The notes: generated from the letters alone by a model not told the origin. 64,000 nucleotides of DNA from Oscillospiraceae bacterium (GCA_017540645.1 JAFYAQ010000018.1:1-64000), one strand, 5' to 3'; counted from the first letter of the stretch, positions 1-8,971 are shown. Program-made: numbers and translations.

Positions 1-507
1 ATCGACGCCAACGGCATCGTGAACGTGTCCGCCAAGGACCTGGGCACCGGCAAGGAGCAGCACATCACCATCACCGCCTCCTCCAACCTGAGCAAGGACG
101 AGATCGACCGGGCCGTCAAGGAGGCCGAGCAATTCGCCGCCGAGGACAAGAAGCGCAAGGAAGAGGTCGACGTGCGCAACGCCGGCGACCAGATGGTCTA
201 CCAGACCGAGAAGACCCTCTCCGAAATGGGTGACAAGATCAACGCCGCCGACAAGAGCGAAGTGGAGCAGAAGCTCTCCGCCCTGAAGAGCGCCCTCTCC
301 GGCACCGACACCGAGGCCATCAAGAACGCCACCGAGGCGCTGACCCAGGCCTTCTACAAGGTCAGCGAGAAGATGTACCAGCAGGCTGCGCCCCAGCAGG
401 ACGGCGGATTCAACCCCGGCGCCCAGGCGGGCCCCCAGAGCGGCGGACCCAACGGCCAGGACTACTACGACGCCGACTACGAGGTCGTGGACGACGACAA
501 GAAGTAA
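1..507 (+). CDS. dnaK: Chaperone DnaK (Hsp70), C-terminal part, 5' end outside window
   Basis: The reading frame is open from base 1, so only the last 168 residues are seen. They cover the end of the beta-sandwich substrate-binding domain (motif [17 protein letters not shown], then [10 protein letters not shown]) and the helical lid (residues about 37-125). A Gly/Gln/Pro-rich tail follows, ending in the acidic YEVVDDDKK. This is the usual bacterial DnaK end. DnaK is the ATP-dependent cytosolic Hsp70 that works with DnaJ, encoded 77 bp downstream, and with GrpE. The order dnaK-dnaJ on one strand is the classical chaperone operon. The ATPase domain is not in the window, so completeness cannot be judged. 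Confidence 0.97.
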   Translation: MDANGIVNVSAKDLGTGKEQHITITASSNLSKDEIDRAVKEAEQFAAEDKKRKEEVDVRNAGDQMVYQTEKTLSEMGDKINAADKSEVEQKLSALKSALSGTDTEAIKNATEALTQAFYKVSEKMYQQAAPQQDGGFNPGAQAGPQSGGPNGQDYYDADYEVVDDDKK

Positions 508-531
508 TCGCAATCCCATTCCTTAATAGAA

Positions 532-562
532 ATCGGGGCGGGCCCCATCGCCCGCCCGGTTT
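532..562 (+). terminator. Hairpin between dnaK and dnaJ
   Basis: A GGGCGGGC / GCCCGCCC stem with a 6-nt loop lies just after the dnaK stop, followed only by GGTTTCC. The weak T tail suggests partial termination or an mRNA processing/stability hairpin that lowers dnaJ relative to dnaK, rather than a full terminator. Confidence 0.4.
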
Positions 563-583
563 CCATGTTCGGAGGTGCTGCGT

Positions 584-1711
584 ATGGCAGACAAAAGAGA
601 TTATTATGAGGTGCTGGGCGTAGACAAGGGCGCCAGCGCCGATGAGATAAAAAAAGCCTACCGGAAGAAGGCCAAGGAGAACCACCCGGACCTGCACCCG
701 GACGACAAGGCCTGCGAGGCCCGCTTCAAGGAAGTCAACGAGGCCTACGAGGTGCTGTCCGACCCGGACAAGCGGGCCAAGTACGACCAGTACGGCTTCG
801 CGGCCTTTGACCCCAACAGCTTCCAGTCCAGCGCCGACGGCTTCGGCGGCTTTGCGGATATCCTCAACGACCTGTTCGGCGGGGGCTTCGGCGGCTTCGG
901 GGGATTCGGCGGCGGCTTTAACACCACCCGCAACCCCAACGCCCCCTCCCGGGGCGGAAGCGTGCGCACCAGCGTGACCGTGGACTTCAAGGAGGCGGCC
1001 TTCGGCTGCAAAAAGGAGCTGACCGTCCAGAAGGTGGAGCCCTGCGACACCTGCGGCGGCACCGGCTGCGAGCCCGGCACCACCGCGGAGATCTGCCCGG
1101 AGTGTCACGGCAGCGGCAGCGTGCTGCGCACCAGCCGCACCCCCTTCGGCATGATGCAGACCCAGGACACCTGCTCCCGCTGCGGCGGAAGCGGCAAGAT
1201 CATCCACAAGCCCTGCGCCACCTGCAAGGGCAAGGGCATGGTCCGGCGCAACCGGAAGATCAAGGTGGACATCCCCGCCGGCATCGACGACGGGCAGACC
1301 ATCTCCCTCCGGGGACTGGGCTCGGCCGGGCGCAACGGCGGCCCTGCCGGGGATCTGCTGGTGACGGTGGGCGTGCGCAACAATACGGAATTTGAGCGGG
1401 ACGGGGCGTCCGTCCTCTATGAGCTGCCCATCTCCATCGCCCAGGCGGCCCTGGGCGCGGAGGTAGAGGTCCCCACCCTGGACGGCAAGGTGAAGTACAC
1501 CGTGCCCGAGGGCACCCAGAGCGGCACCGTGTTCCGGCTCCGGGGCAAGGGCATCCCCTATCTCCAGGGCAGCGGCCGGGGCGACGAGTATATCACCGTC
1601 CGGGTGAATACCCCCCAGAACCTGACATCGGAGCAGAAGGAGCTGCTGCGCCGTCTGGGCGAGAGCTTCGGCGACCAGGGGCTGGCGAAGAAAAAGGGAC
1701 TGTTCCGCTGA
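584..1711 (+). CDS. dnaJ: Chaperone protein DnaJ (Hsp40)
   Basis: A 375-residue co-chaperone that delivers substrates to DnaK and stimulates its ATPase. The J domain spans residues 1-71 with HPD at 34-36. The Gly/Phe-rich linker is about 86-113. Four CxxCxGxG zinc repeats start near residues 154, 171, 197 and 211, and the C-terminal beta-sandwich/dimer domains follow. This is a complete type I DnaJ of normal length. An in-frame GTG lies 9 bases upstream at 575, but it overlaps the GGAGGT at 571-576. That ribosome binding site is 7 nt from the ATG at 584, so 584 is the start. It follows dnaK and is probably co-transcribed with it. Confidence 0.97.
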   Translation: MADKRDYYEVLGVDKGASADEIKKAYRKKAKENHPDLHPDDKACEARFKEVNEAYEVLSDPDKRAKYDQYGFAAFDPNSFQSSADGFGGFADILNDLFGGGFGGFGGFGGGFNTTRNPNAPSRGGSVRTSVTVDFKEAAFGCKKELTVQKVEPCDTCGGTGCEPGTTAEICPECHGSGSVLRTSRTPFGMMQTQDTCSRCGGSGKIIHKPCATCKGKGMVRRNRKIKVDIPAGIDDGQTISLRGLGSAGRNGGPAGDLLVTVGVRNNTEFERDGASVLYELPISIAQAALGAEVEVPTLDGKVKYTVPEGTQSGTVFRLRGKGIPYLQGSGRGDEYITVRVNTPQNLTSEQKELLRRLGESFGDQGLAKKKGLFR

Positions 1712-1751
1712 AAGCCCCGCCATCGACGAAAAGAATACGGAGGGGAGCGCA

Positions 1752-2573
1752 ATGCTGAAGACCAAAAACGGCTGCCTGTACTTACCCGCGGGAGAGATGG
1801 ACTATATCCGCTTCGGAACCGGAGAGCGGACACTGGTGCTGCTGCCCGGAGTGGGGGACGGGCTGAAGACCGTGAAGGGCATGGCGCTCCCCTTCGCCCT
1901 GCTCTATCGGGCGCTGACGGGGGATTTCACCGTTTACGGCTTCAGCCGCCGGCGGGAGCTTCCGGAACATATGACCACCCGGGAGATGGCGGAGGACCTG
2001 AACGCCGCCATGGAGGCCCTGGAGCTTGACCGCGCGGCGGTGGTGGGCGTGTCCCAGGGGGGCATGATCGCCCAGTGGCTGGCCATCGACCATCCGGACA
2101 AGGTGGGGCGGCTGGTGCTGACCGTGACCCTGGCGCGGCCCAACCCGGTGGTGAAGGACGTGATAGAGCGCTGGTCGGAGATGGCCCGGCGGGAGGACTA
2201 TCGGGGCATTATGCTGGACACGGCGGAGCGCTCCTATTCCCCCCGGCGGCTGAAAGCCGCGCGGATGGAATACAAGCTCCTGGGCAGTCTGGGCAAGCCC
2301 AAAAGCTTCGGGCGTTTTCTCACCCAGGCGGAGTCCTGCCTGACCCACGACGCCTTTGACCGCCTGGGGGAGATCCCCTGTCCCACGATGGTGATCGGCG
2401 GCCGGGAGGATCGGATCGTCACCGGGGCGGCCTCGGAGGAACTGGCGGAGCGGATCCCCAACAGCGAGCTGTACATGTACGACGGCCTGGGCCACGGCCT
2501 CTACGAGGAGGCCCCGGACTGGCTGGAGCGGGTGGCGGCCTTCTGCCGCGGAGAGAGGGAAAACCATGGATAA
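1752..2573 (+). CDS. Alpha/beta-hydrolase fold protein
   Basis: A 273-residue alpha/beta hydrolase. The nucleophile elbow is GVSQGG with Ser101, the acid is Asp220 in GGREDR and the catalytic His is His248 in GLGHG, so the triad is complete. The N-terminal LLPGVGDG supplies an oxyanion-hole-like loop. There is no signal peptide, so it is probably cytosolic. The substrate is unknown; esterase, lactonase and C-C hydrolase activities are all possible in this fold. The ribosome binding site GGAGGGGAG precedes the ATG. The last 8 bases overlap the next gene, a membrane methyltransferase homologue, suggesting translational coupling. It lies 40 bp after dnaJ, but a functional link to the chaperones is not evident. 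Confidence 0.85.
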   Translation: MLKTKNGCLYLPAGEMDYIRFGTGERTLVLLPGVGDGLKTVKGMALPFALLYRALTGDFTVYGFSRRRELPEHMTTREMAEDLNAAMEALELDRAAVVGVSQGGMIAQWLAIDHPDKVGRLVLTVTLARPNPVVKDVIERWSEMARREDYRGIMLDTAERSYSPRRLKAARMEYKLLGSLGKPKSFGRFLTQAESCLTHDAFDRLGEIPCPTMVIGGREDRIVTGAASEELAERIPNSELYMYDGLGHGLYEEAPDWLERVAAFCRGERENHG

Positions 2574-3237
2574 AAAGCTTTTGAGGAGCGCTATGCTCCG
2601 GTTTTTCAGCGGAGTGCTGCTCATGGGCGCGCTGCTGTTTATCCCGGCGGGGAGCTTCGGCTACTGGCAGGGCTGGCTGCTGATGGGCATATTGTTCGTG
2701 CCCATGTTTCTGGCGGGGCTGGTGATGCTGGTAAAGGCCCCGGCCCTGCTGCGCAGCCGCCTGGACGCCAAGGAGGAGCAGGCCGAGCAGAAGCTGGTGA
2801 TCGCCCTCAGCGGCGGGATGTTCCTCCTGGCCTTCGTGCTGGCGGGGCTGAACTGGCGCTTCGGCTGGCTGCTGCTGCCCGACGGGGCGGTGTGGACGGC
2901 GGCGGTCATCTTCCTGCTGGCCTACGGCCTGTTCGGGGAGGTGCTGCGGGAGAACGCCTGGCTGTCCCGGACCATCCGGGTGCAGGAGGAGCAGACGGTG
3001 GTGGACACCGGCCTTTACGGTATGGTGCGCCATCCCATGTACGCCGCCACGGTGCTGCTCTTTCTCGCCATGCCCCTGGTGCTGGCCTCGCCCCTGTCTT
3101 TCGCGGTCATGCTGTTCTATCTGCCCATCATCGCCAAGCGCATCCGCAACGAGGAAGAGGTCCTGGAGCGGGAGCTGGCGGGCTATGCGGAGTATAAGCG
3201 GCGGGTAAAATACCGCCTCTTCCCGGGCCTTTGGTAA
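2566..3237 (+). CDS. Isoprenylcysteine methyltransferase-family membrane protein
   Basis: A 223-residue integral membrane protein with about five hydrophobic segments. The C-terminal signature of the ICMT/PEMT methyltransferase family is clear: RHPMY at residues 155-159 after VDTGLYG, followed by a long hydrophobic stretch and an EEE motif (RIRNEEEVLERE) ending in a YAEYKRRVKYR segment. In the family this region binds S-adenosylmethionine at the membrane face. Bacterial members methylate unknown lipids or small molecules; no CaaX substrate is expected here. It starts inside the preceding hydrolase gene, so the two are probably one operon. The substrate cannot be predicted. Confidence 0.82.
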   Translation: MDKKLLRSAMLRFFSGVLLMGALLFIPAGSFGYWQGWLLMGILFVPMFLAGLVMLVKAPALLRSRLDAKEEQAEQKLVIALSGGMFLLAFVLAGLNWRFGWLLLPDGAVWTAAVIFLLAYGLFGEVLRENAWLSRTIRVQEEQTVVDTGLYGMVRHPMYAATVLLFLAMPLVLASPLSFAVMLFYLPIIAKRIRNEEEVLERELAGYAEYKRRVKYRLFPGLW

Positions 3238-3253
3238 ACCTGATGAAAATGAT

Positions 3254-3285
3254 GGCTCCGGCTTGCGCAGGCCGGAGCCTTGTGC
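3254..3285 (+). terminator. Hairpin after the methyltransferase gene
   Basis: GGCTCCGGC / GCCGGAGCC, a 9-bp stem with an 8-nt loop, follows the stop at 3237. The tail TTGTGCT is only weakly T-rich. The right part of the hairpin overlaps the promoter proposed for the next gene. Confidence 0.45.
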
Positions 3286-3291
3286 TACAGT
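3263..3291 (+). promoter_or_regulatory. Sigma-A-type promoter for the YwaF-like gene
   Basis: TTGCGC (3263-3268), a 17-bp spacer and TACAGT (3286-3291). The predicted transcript would start about 25 bases before the TTG start codon at 3321. Confidence 0.45.
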
Positions 3292-3320
3292 AAGGAAAAT
3301 CGACACGGGAGGACCGGCTG

Positions 3321-4115
3321 TTGGCTCATTCGGATTTTTGGATTGTACATCCCTTCAATGCGGTATTCGACCTGATGCTGCTTTTTTTCGCGCTGCTGTT
3401 GATCTTCGCGTCCCTTCTGCTCCGGAAAAAGGAGGAAAAGACCCGGGAGACGGTGCTGATCGTCACCTGCCTGGTCACCACGGTTTTCTTTTTCTGGTAT
3501 AAGTACATGCTGTCTCTGGACCGGGAGTTCAACGTTCTCACCGCCGACATGGGCGGCTTCAACTGGTGGGGAGAGCTGCCCCTCCACATGTGCAATATCA
3601 ATATGCTGCTGATCCCGGTGGCCGTGCTGCGGAAGAGCCGCCCCATGCAGAGCTTCTGCTTCTTCCTGGGGCCTTTGGGGGCGCTGATGGCCCTGGTCAT
3701 GCCCTCCAACGGCTTTGAGGGCTACTCCCTGTTCCTGCCCCGGATGCTGGGCTTTTACATCACCCATTGCATGGTGATCATAGAGGGCCTGGCCCTGGCG
3801 GCCTTCGGACTGTTCCGCCCCCGGTTCCGGGACCTGCCCCGGGCGGCTCTGGCCGCCATGGCCATCGCCTTCGGCGCGTTTTTGGTGAGTATGCTGCTGC
3901 GTCTTACGGGCCTCCACCCCAAAGCCAATTATTTCTTCTCCGTGGAGACGGAGGGGAATCCCATTCTGGAACTCTTCCACCGCTGGCTTCCCTTCCCCTT
4001 CCTGTACCTGATCCCCTGCAACCTGATCCTGCTGCCCTATATGCTGCTGGTCACCGCCCTTTTTGCCCTGGCCGATAAGCGGAAAGGGAAGAAGAAACTC
4101 GCCGCATCAAAATAA
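3321..4115 (+). CDS. YwaF/TIGR02206-type integral membrane protein
   Basis: A 264-residue polytopic membrane protein with seven or so hydrophobic helices and a basic C-terminus. The block ELPLHMCNINMLL, the pattern SFCFFLGPLGALMAL and the C-terminal PFLYLIPCNLILLPYM resemble the YwaF/TMEM164-like family of unknown function. The gene starts with TTG at 3321, supported by GGGAGGA six bases upstream. No ATG gives a better start before the first transmembrane helix. It is probably transcribed on its own and ends before the strong hairpin at 4123-4154. Confidence 0.78.
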   Translation: MAHSDFWIVHPFNAVFDLMLLFFALLLIFASLLLRKKEEKTRETVLIVTCLVTTVFFFWYKYMLSLDREFNVLTADMGGFNWWGELPLHMCNINMLLIPVAVLRKSRPMQSFCFFLGPLGALMALVMPSNGFEGYSLFLPRMLGFYITHCMVIIEGLALAAFGLFRPRFRDLPRAALAAMAIAFGAFLVSMLLRLTGLHPKANYFFSVETEGNPILELFHRWLPFPFLYLIPCNLILLPYMLLVTALFALADKRKGKKKLAASK

Positions 4116-4154
4116 AAAACAAGATCGCCCCGGCCCTGCAGGGCCGGGGCGATC
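4115..4154 (-). terminator. Rho-independent terminator of the DUF3737 gene
   Basis: A perfect 14-bp stem (arms 4123-4136 and 4141-4154, loop TGCA). On the minus strand it is followed by a run of T (complement of AATAAAAAACAA). It lies 10 bp beyond the DUF3737 stop and may also slow transcription from the plus-strand gene. Confidence 0.85.
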
Positions 4155-4164
4155 TGCGCCCGGA

Positions 4165-5145
4165 TCATTCTTCGGTTTTCTCCTCCGGGGGTTCTTTGGC
4201 CTCCTTCGGAGACGGCGGCGGAGTCGCGGCCTTCTTTGCCGGGGCCTTGGGCGACTTTGCCCGGCGCTGGGTGTGGCGCTTTTTCCCCGTTGCCTTGGAC
4301 GCGGGGGCGGCCTCGCCCAGACGCACCTCCCCCCGGGCCTCCGGGATGTCCCGGATGATCTCCCCCGCCTCCGGGACATAGATGATCCCGGACAGGGGGT
4401 TTTTGATGCTCAGAATGGGCTCCGTCAGAGAGGCGTGGACGTGGGAGCGCTCAAAGCTCAGATCCGCCTCCCGCATCCGGCAGTCGATGAGCCGCAGATT
4501 GCTGCAGTAGCAGAAGGGCTGGGTGCCGATGATGGTGCAGTTGATGAAGGTCAGGTTGTGGGAATACCAGCCCAGGTACTCCCCCCGGATGACGCAGTCG
4601 GTGATCGTCAGATCCATCGCGTGCCAGAAGGCGTCCTTGGTCTCCAGCTCGCACTTGGTCAGCAGCCCGCCCCGGGTGTACTGAAAGGCGTACTTGCCCC
4701 GGAGCTTCACCCGGTCCAGCCGGAGGTTCTCTCCCCGGAGCAGGAAATAGTCCCCTTCGCCGCTGCAGTCCCGGAGAGTGATGTTCCGGGTGGACCAGCC
4801 GAACTCGGGAGAGTTGATGTCCGAATCCAGCAGCTCCACATTGCTGCACTCCCGCACCGCCTTGACGCCGTGGACCCGGCTGTTGAGGATGTGGATGGAC
4901 TGGGAGTACCAGAAGGGGGCGCGGCAGGTATCCGTCAGCTCACAGTTCCGGAGCACGACCCCGTGATCGTGCCAGCAGGGGTAGCGCAGGCAAAAGCGCA
5001 CGTTCTCCGCCACAATGTTGGCGCATTCTTTCAGGGCACTTTCGCCGTCTGCGCTGCCGGCAAAAACGCAGTCCCGGAGCGTCAGATCGCGCCGGCCGTA
5101 GAGCGCACGCTCCTCATCCATGGTCTGATTTACGATGGTTTCCAT
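4165..5145 (-). CDS. DUF3737 right-handed beta-helix-like protein
   Basis: A 326-residue protein beginning METIVNQTMDEERALYG, which I recognise as the DUF3737 family. The body is a run of short repeats with alternating hydrophobic and Cys/Asp positions (LRDCVF, LRNCEL, LLDSDI, LRDCSG, ITDCVI, INCTII, LIDCRM), as expected for a right-handed parallel beta-helix. The function is unknown. The last 55 or so residues form a Lys/Pro/Ala-rich low-complexity tail, a likely add-on of this lineage. An upstream ATG at 5223 would add 26 residues. The ATG at 5145 has a GGGAGG site 5 nt before it and matches the family start, so it is preferred. Confidence 0.8.
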   Translation of the reverse strand: METIVNQTMDEERALYGRRDLTLRDCVFAGSADGESALKECANIVAENVRFCLRYPCWHDHGVVLRNCELTDTCRAPFWYSQSIHILNSRVHGVKAVRECSNVELLDSDINSPEFGWSTRNITLRDCSGEGDYFLLRGENLRLDRVKLRGKYAFQYTRGGLLTKCELETKDAFWHAMDLTITDCVIRGEYLGWYSHNLTFINCTIIGTQPFCYCSNLRLIDCRMREADLSFERSHVHASLTEPILSIKNPLSGIIYVPEAGEIIRDIPEARGEVRLGEAAPASKATGKKRHTQRRAKSPKAPAKKAATPPPSPKEAKEPPEEKTEE

Positions 5146-5211
5146 TTTTTCCTCCCTTGCGCCGGCCCGCCCGTCACCACGGGCGATTTTCGTTGATACT
5201 TCTTCATTTTC

Positions 5212-5240
5212 ATTATAATTCACCGGAAGGGAATTGTCTA
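5212..5240 (-). promoter_or_regulatory. Sigma-A-type promoter for the DUF3737 gene
   Basis: On the minus strand: TAGACA (5235-5240), a 17-bp spacer and TATAAT (5212-5217). It lies 67 bp upstream of the chosen start at 5145 and overlaps the alternative start at 5223, which further supports the internal ATG. Confidence 0.7.
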
Positions 5241-5312
5241 ATGTTGTATAAAAAACTTTTTGTTTTTTGTGTCTGAGGCGGATCGAAACTTTTCTAATCT
5301 CCGGGAGGGCCG

Positions 5313-5341
5313 TTGCCTGCCGGGGGATTTTCTGCTATAAT
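5313..5341 (+). promoter_or_regulatory. Sigma-A-type promoter for the exonuclease gene
   Basis: TTGCCT (5313-5318), a 17-bp spacer and TATAAT (5336-5341), 40 bp before the ATG at 5381. Confidence 0.72.
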
Positions 5342-5380
5342 GCGGCGGAAAAGAAGATTCTTGTCAGGAGGTGCCTGCCC

Positions 5381-5929
5381 ATGGAGCAGGGGACGCCGCG
5401 TTTCGTGGTCTTTGACGTGGAGACGCCCAACCGCTGGAATAACCGGATGAGCGCCATCGCCGTCACCGTCCTGGAGGACGGGGCGGTGAAGGAGGAGTTT
5501 TCCTCCCTGGTGAACCCGGAGCAGTCCTTCGACGCTTTCAACACCATGCTGACGGGCATCAGCGAGGACTCCGTCTGGCACTCGCCCACCTTCCCGGAGC
5601 TCTGGCCCCGGCTCCGGCCCATGCTGGAGAGCGGGCTGCTGGTGGCCCACAACGCGGTTTTCGATCTGGGAGTGCTGAAAAAATGCCTCCAGGGCTACGG
5701 GATCGCCTGGAAGCCCTATGTCCGTTACCTGTGTACAGTGCAGATGGGCCGGCGGGTCCTGGCAGGCCGGGGCCACAAGCTCAACGAGCTGTGTGAGTAT
5801 TACGGCATCCCCCTCCGGCACCACCAGGCCGACAGCGACAGCCGGGCCTGCGCGGAGATCCTGCTCCGCTATATCCGGGACGGGGCCCAGGTCAGGGACT
5901 TTATCCGTACCTATTCCTTTACCAGGTGA
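5381..5929 (+). CDS. DnaQ-like 3'-5' exonuclease (DEDDh family)
   Basis: A 182-residue protein that is almost only the DEDDh exonuclease fold. Exo I is VVFDVET with Asp12 and Glu14, Exo II is VAHNAVFD with Asp95, and Exo III is His148 with Asp153 in the HHQADSDSRA block. All catalytic acids and the general-base His are present. It resembles stand-alone epsilon-like exonucleases and the exonuclease domain of PolC. A free-standing copy may serve in RNA or DNA end trimming or proofreading. The start at 5381 has AGGAGGTG 7 nt upstream and lies downstream of a consensus promoter; longer in-frame starts lie upstream of or inside that promoter. Confidence 0.88.
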   Translation: MEQGTPRFVVFDVETPNRWNNRMSAIAVTVLEDGAVKEEFSSLVNPEQSFDAFNTMLTGISEDSVWHSPTFPELWPRLRPMLESGLLVAHNAVFDLGVLKKCLQGYGIAWKPYVRYLCTVQMGRRVLAGRGHKLNELCEYYGIPLRHHQADSDSRACAEILLRYIRDGAQVRDFIRTYSFTR

Positions 5930-5942
5930 AGAGGGAGACGCA

Positions 5943-6698
5943 ATGCCCATGGAGAAAAGCTTTCATATCAACCGCGCCGGCTGCAGCATCTGCTGCCGGC
6001 TCTATGCCGGGGACCGGCCCATCCGGCGCCTGGTGATTTTCGGCCACGGCTTCGGCGGACACAAGGACAACCGGGCCGCCAAGCGCTACGCGGACTATGT
6101 CTGTGCCAAGCACCGGGACATGGCAGTGCTGTGCTTCGACTGGCCCTGCCACGGGGAGGACGCCAGAAAAAAGCTGCTGCTCTCCGACTGCGATCTCTAT
6201 CTGCAGTGCGTGATCGACTACGTCCGGGAGCAGGTCCCGGAGGCCCGGCTGCTGGCCTACGCCACCAGCTTCGGAGGCTATCTCTTTTTGAAATACATCG
6301 CCCGGCACGGGGATCCCTTTGCCATGACGGCCCTGCGCTGCCCGGCCCTGCCCATGCACCAGGTGATCATGCACACCATCATCACGCCCGAGGAGGCGGA
6401 AAAGCTGGCCAAGGGCAAGGAGGTGCTGGTGGGCTTTGACCGGAAGATCAAAATCAGCCCCGAGTTCCTGGAGAGCCTGCGGAAGGCGGATGTGACGCAG
6501 ATGGACTTCACGCCCTACCGGGATGAGATCTTGATCCTCCACGGGACCAAGGACGAGATCGTGCCCATAGGGCCGGTGGAGGCCTTCGCCGAGCGAAACC
6601 GCATCCCCTTTTTCCCCATCGAGAACGCCGACCACCGCTTCGTCGACCCGGGGAAGATGCAGGAGGCCATACAGATGATCGCGGAGTTCCTGGAATAA
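5943..6698 (+). CDS. Alpha/beta hydrolase (peptidase S9-like fold)
   Basis: A 251-residue cytosolic alpha/beta hydrolase. The oxyanion loop is FGHGFGGHKDN, the nucleophile region is ATSFGG with Ser109, Asp204 lies in HGTKDEIVP and His231 in ENADHRF. These residues form a full triad arranged as in small S9/dienelactone-hydrolase-like enzymes. The substrate is unknown. It starts 14 bp after the exonuclease stop and probably shares its promoter. The ATG at 5943 follows GAAGAGGGAGA; a second in-frame ATG is two codons later. A terminator follows directly. Confidence 0.83.
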   Translation: MPMEKSFHINRAGCSICCRLYAGDRPIRRLVIFGHGFGGHKDNRAAKRYADYVCAKHRDMAVLCFDWPCHGEDARKKLLLSDCDLYLQCVIDYVREQVPEARLLAYATSFGGYLFLKYIARHGDPFAMTALRCPALPMHQVIMHTIITPEEAEKLAKGKEVLVGFDRKIKISPEFLESLRKADVTQMDFTPYRDEILILHGTKDEIVPIGPVEAFAERNRIPFFPIENADHRFVDPGKMQEAIQMIAEFLE

Positions 6699-6728
6699 AA
6701 AAGACAGGGGGACGGCCCCCTGTCTTTT
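6697..6728. terminator. Bidirectional terminator
   Basis: AAAAGACAGGGGG paired with CCCCCTGTCTTTT between two convergent genes. Each strand has a T-rich 3' side, so it can end both the hydrolase transcript and the PFL-family transcript. Confidence 0.88.
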
Positions 6729-6743
6729 CTTGTCTTATAGGCG

Positions 6744-8111
6744 TTAATTTCGCAGGGAATGCATCGGCGCGGGGATCCGCCCGCCCCGGGCGATAAAGTC
6801 GGCGCTGGAGGCGGCGTTCACCGGCATCACCGGCGCCCGGCCGAAGAGCCCGCCGATCTCCACCGTGTCCCCCACGCCCTTGCCGATGGCGGGGATCAGA
6901 CGCACGGCGGTGGTCTTGTTGTTCACCATGCCGATGGCGGCCTCATCCGCCAGAATGGCGGAGAGGGTGGCGGCGGAGGTATCCCCGGGCACGGCGATCA
7001 TGTCCAGGCCTACGCTGCACACACAGGTCATGGCCTCCAGCTTTTCCAGCGTCAGGGCCCCGGCCTGGGCGGCGGCGATCATGCCCTCGTCCTCGGACAC
7101 GGGGATGAAGGCGCCGGACAGCCCGCCCACGTGGGACGAGGCCATGACGCCGCCCTTTTTCACCGCGTCGTTCAGCAGGGCCAGGGCCGCGGTGGTGCCG
7201 TGGGTGCCGCAGATCTCCAGCCCCATGGCCTCCAGGATGCGGGCCACGCTGTCTCCCACCGCCGGGGTGGGAGCCAGACTGAGATCCACGATGCCGAAGG
7301 GCACCCCCAGCCGCTCCGAGGCCTCCCGGGCCACCAGCTGGCCCGCCCGGGTCACCTTGAAGGCGGTGCGCTTGATGGTCTCGGCCACCACGTCAAAGGG
7401 CTGGCCCTTGCAGTCCTGCAGGGCGGCGTAGACCACGCCCGGCCCGGACACGCCCACGTTCACGGCGCACTCCGCCTCCCCGACCCCGTGGAAGGCACCG
7501 GCCATGAAGGGGTTATCCTCCACCGCGTTGCAGAACACCACCAGCTTGGAGCAGCCCAGGGCGTCCCGGTCCGCGGTCAGTTCCGCGCAGCGGCGGATCA
7601 CAAGACCCATCTCCCGCACCGCGTCCATGTTCAGCCCCGCACGGGTGGAGCCCACGTTCACGCTGGCGCAGACCCGCTCGGTGGTGGCCAGGGTCTCCGG
7701 GATGGAGGCGATCAGCTTCCGGTCGGAGGCGGTGAAGCCCTTGTGGACCAGGGCGGAGAAACCGCCGATGAAGTTCACGCCCACGGCCTCCGCGGCCCGG
7801 TCCATGGCCTTTCCCAGGGGGGAGAGATCCTCCTCCCGGCAGGCGGCGGCCACCAGGGCGATGGGGGTGACGGACAGGCGCTTGTTCACGATGGGGATGC
7901 CGTATTCCCGCTCGATGGCCTCCCCCACCTCCACCAGGTGTTCGGCCCGGCGGCAGAGCTTGTCGTAAATGCGCCCGGCGCAGACGTCCACGGAGTCGGC
8001 GGCGCAGTCCAGCAGACTGACCCCCAGGGTGATGGTCCGCACGTCCAGATGCTGCTGGTCGATCATGCGGATGGTTTCGATGATCTCGTCCGAGTTGAGT
8101 AAGTAGCTCAT
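6744..8111 (-). CDS. PFL family protein (UPF0210/DUF711)
   Basis: A 455-residue protein of the UPF0210 family, which is named for its similarity to the pyruvate formate-lyase fold but has no glycyl-radical motif here. Typical segments are [21 protein letters not shown] near the N-terminus, NVSGPG-like [17 protein letters not shown] and [13 protein letters not shown]. Length and ends look complete. The biochemical function is not known. It lies 4 bp after the small ACT-domain gene at 8116-8385; the UPF0237-UPF0210 pair is conserved in many Firmicutes. This suggests that the ACT protein senses a small molecule, perhaps an amino acid, for this partner. SD and spacing fit translation from 8111. 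Confidence 0.92.
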   Translation of the reverse strand: MSYLLNSDEIIETIRMIDQQHLDVRTITLGVSLLDCAADSVDVCAGRIYDKLCRRAEHLVEVGEAIEREYGIPIVNKRLSVTPIALVAAACREEDLSPLGKAMDRAAEAVGVNFIGGFSALVHKGFTASDRKLIASIPETLATTERVCASVNVGSTRAGLNMDAVREMGLVIRRCAELTADRDALGCSKLVVFCNAVEDNPFMAGAFHGVGEAECAVNVGVSGPGVVYAALQDCKGQPFDVVAETIKRTAFKVTRAGQLVAREASERLGVPFGIVDLSLAPTPAVGDSVARILEAMGLEICGTHGTTAALALLNDAVKKGGVMASSHVGGLSGAFIPVSEDEGMIAAAQAGALTLEKLEAMTCVCSVGLDMIAVPGDTSAATLSAILADEAAIGMVNNKTTAVRLIPAIGKGVGDTVEIGGLFGRAPVMPVNAASSADFIARGGRIPAPMHSLRN

Positions 8112-8115
8112 GGGC

Positions 8116-8385
8116 TCACACCTTGTGCATGGCGTCGAACAGATCCTGCCGCTGGATATGCACCGACAGGCCCCGTTCCGCGCCCCGCTCCTTCAGCAGC
8201 TTCTGCAGCGCGCCGAAGTCCAGGGGACAGTCTGCAAGATCCACCAGCATGATCATGGTGAAAAACTCCTGCATCAGCGTCTGGCTGATGTCCAGGATGT
8301 TGATGCCGTTTTCCGCCAGGATCGCGGTGATATAGGCGGTAATGCCCTTGCGGTCCCGGGCAAAAACGGATACGATGGCTTTCAT
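8116..8385 (-). CDS. ACT domain protein, UPF0237
   Basis: An 89-residue stand-alone ACT domain ([21 protein letters not shown]). The ACT fold normally binds amino acids or similar ligands as a dimer. The start MKAIVS at 8385 has GGGAGGGA 5 nt upstream; five extra codons upstream (MGGIA) would overlap that site. It is the first gene of a two-gene operon with the PFL-family gene and has its own promoter at 8413-8441. Confidence 0.92.
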   Translation of the reverse strand: MKAIVSVFARDRKGITAYITAILAENGINILDISQTLMQEFFTMIMLVDLADCPLDFGALQKLLKERGAERGLSVHIQRQDLFDAMHKV

Positions 8386-8412
8386 GGCGATCCCTCCCAT
8401 TGTTTTCGATTT

Positions 8413-8441
8413 ATTATATCCGGAAACGCGCCGTTTTGCAA
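8413..8441 (-). promoter_or_regulatory. Sigma-A-type promoter for the UPF0237-PFL operon
   Basis: On the minus strand: TTGCAA (8436-8441), a 17-bp spacer and TATAAT (8413-8418). It is divergent from the promoter at 8455-8483, leaving 13 bp between the two -35 boxes. Confidence 0.75.
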
Positions 8442-8454
8442 TGGGGAAGGGCCC

Positions 8455-8483
8455 TTGCCTTTTTGGCGGGAGTGTGATATATT
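8455..8483 (+). promoter_or_regulatory. Sigma-A-type promoter for the UPF0735 gene
   Basis: TTGCCT (8455-8460), a 17-bp spacer and TATATT (8478-8483). The transcript would begin about 35 bp before the GTG start at 8525. Confidence 0.65.
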
Positions 8484-8524
8484 GCTTGCTTGGAAAACAA
8501 ATGCCTTTGAGGGAGGGACAGTCT

Positions 8525-8971
8525 GTGGCGGAAAAAACGATGCCGAAATACTATCTGGTGCAGGCGGAAGTGCTGCCGGAGGTTTTTCTCAAGGTGATGG
8601 AGGCCAAGGAGCTGCTGCAGATCGGGGAGTGCGCCACCGTAGGGGACGCTACGGCCCGGGTGGGCATCAGCCGCAGCGCCTTCTATAAGTACAAGGACGC
8701 CATCTCCCCCTTCCAGGACCTGCGGCAGGGGCGGATCCTGACCTTCCAGATGCTCCTCCGGGACCAGACCGGACGACTGTCGGCGGTGCTGGGCGTGTTT
8801 GCCGGCTGCGGAGCCAACATCCTGACCATCAACCAGAGCATCCCGGTCAACGGCTGCGCCTCCATCACCATCTCCTCCGAGACGGCGGGGATGAGCGAGA
8901 GCGTGGAGACCTTGATGAACCGGCTGCTGGCCACGGACGGGGTGCTGCGGGCCGAGGTCCTGGCGGGCTGA
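8525..8971 (+). CDS. ACT domain protein, UPF0735 (PheB-like)
   Basis: A 148-residue protein. The N-terminal half (KYYLVQAEVLPEVFLKVMEAKELL to RSAFYKYKD) is HTH-like and the C-terminal half is an ACT domain (ILTFQMLLRDQTGRLSAVLGVFA). This matches UPF0735/PheB-type proteins, probably ligand-sensing regulators in amino acid metabolism. It starts with GTG at 8525, 7 nt after GAGGGAGGG. An aspartokinase follows after an 81-bp gap holding a hairpin, so the ACT protein may take part in controlling the aspartate pathway. No homoserine dehydrogenase is visible nearby. Confidence 0.9.
   Translation: MAEKTMPKYYLVQAEVLPEVFLKVMEAKELLQIGECATVGDATARVGISRSAFYKYKDAISPFQDLRQGRILTFQMLLRDQTGRLSAVLGVFAGCGANILTINQSIPVNGCASITISSETAGMSESVETLMNRLLATDGVLRAEVLAG

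Noticed and set aside
410..1765. Long minus-strand ORF (451 codons) antisense to dnaJ
   Set aside because: Low-complexity, Ala/Gly/Arg-rich translation with no motifs; it is the GC-rich shadow of dnaJ, whose motifs are clear on the plus strand.
6759..8102. Plus-strand ORF antisense to the PFL-family gene
   Set aside because: Composition bias only (Gly/His-rich); the minus-strand protein belongs to a known family.
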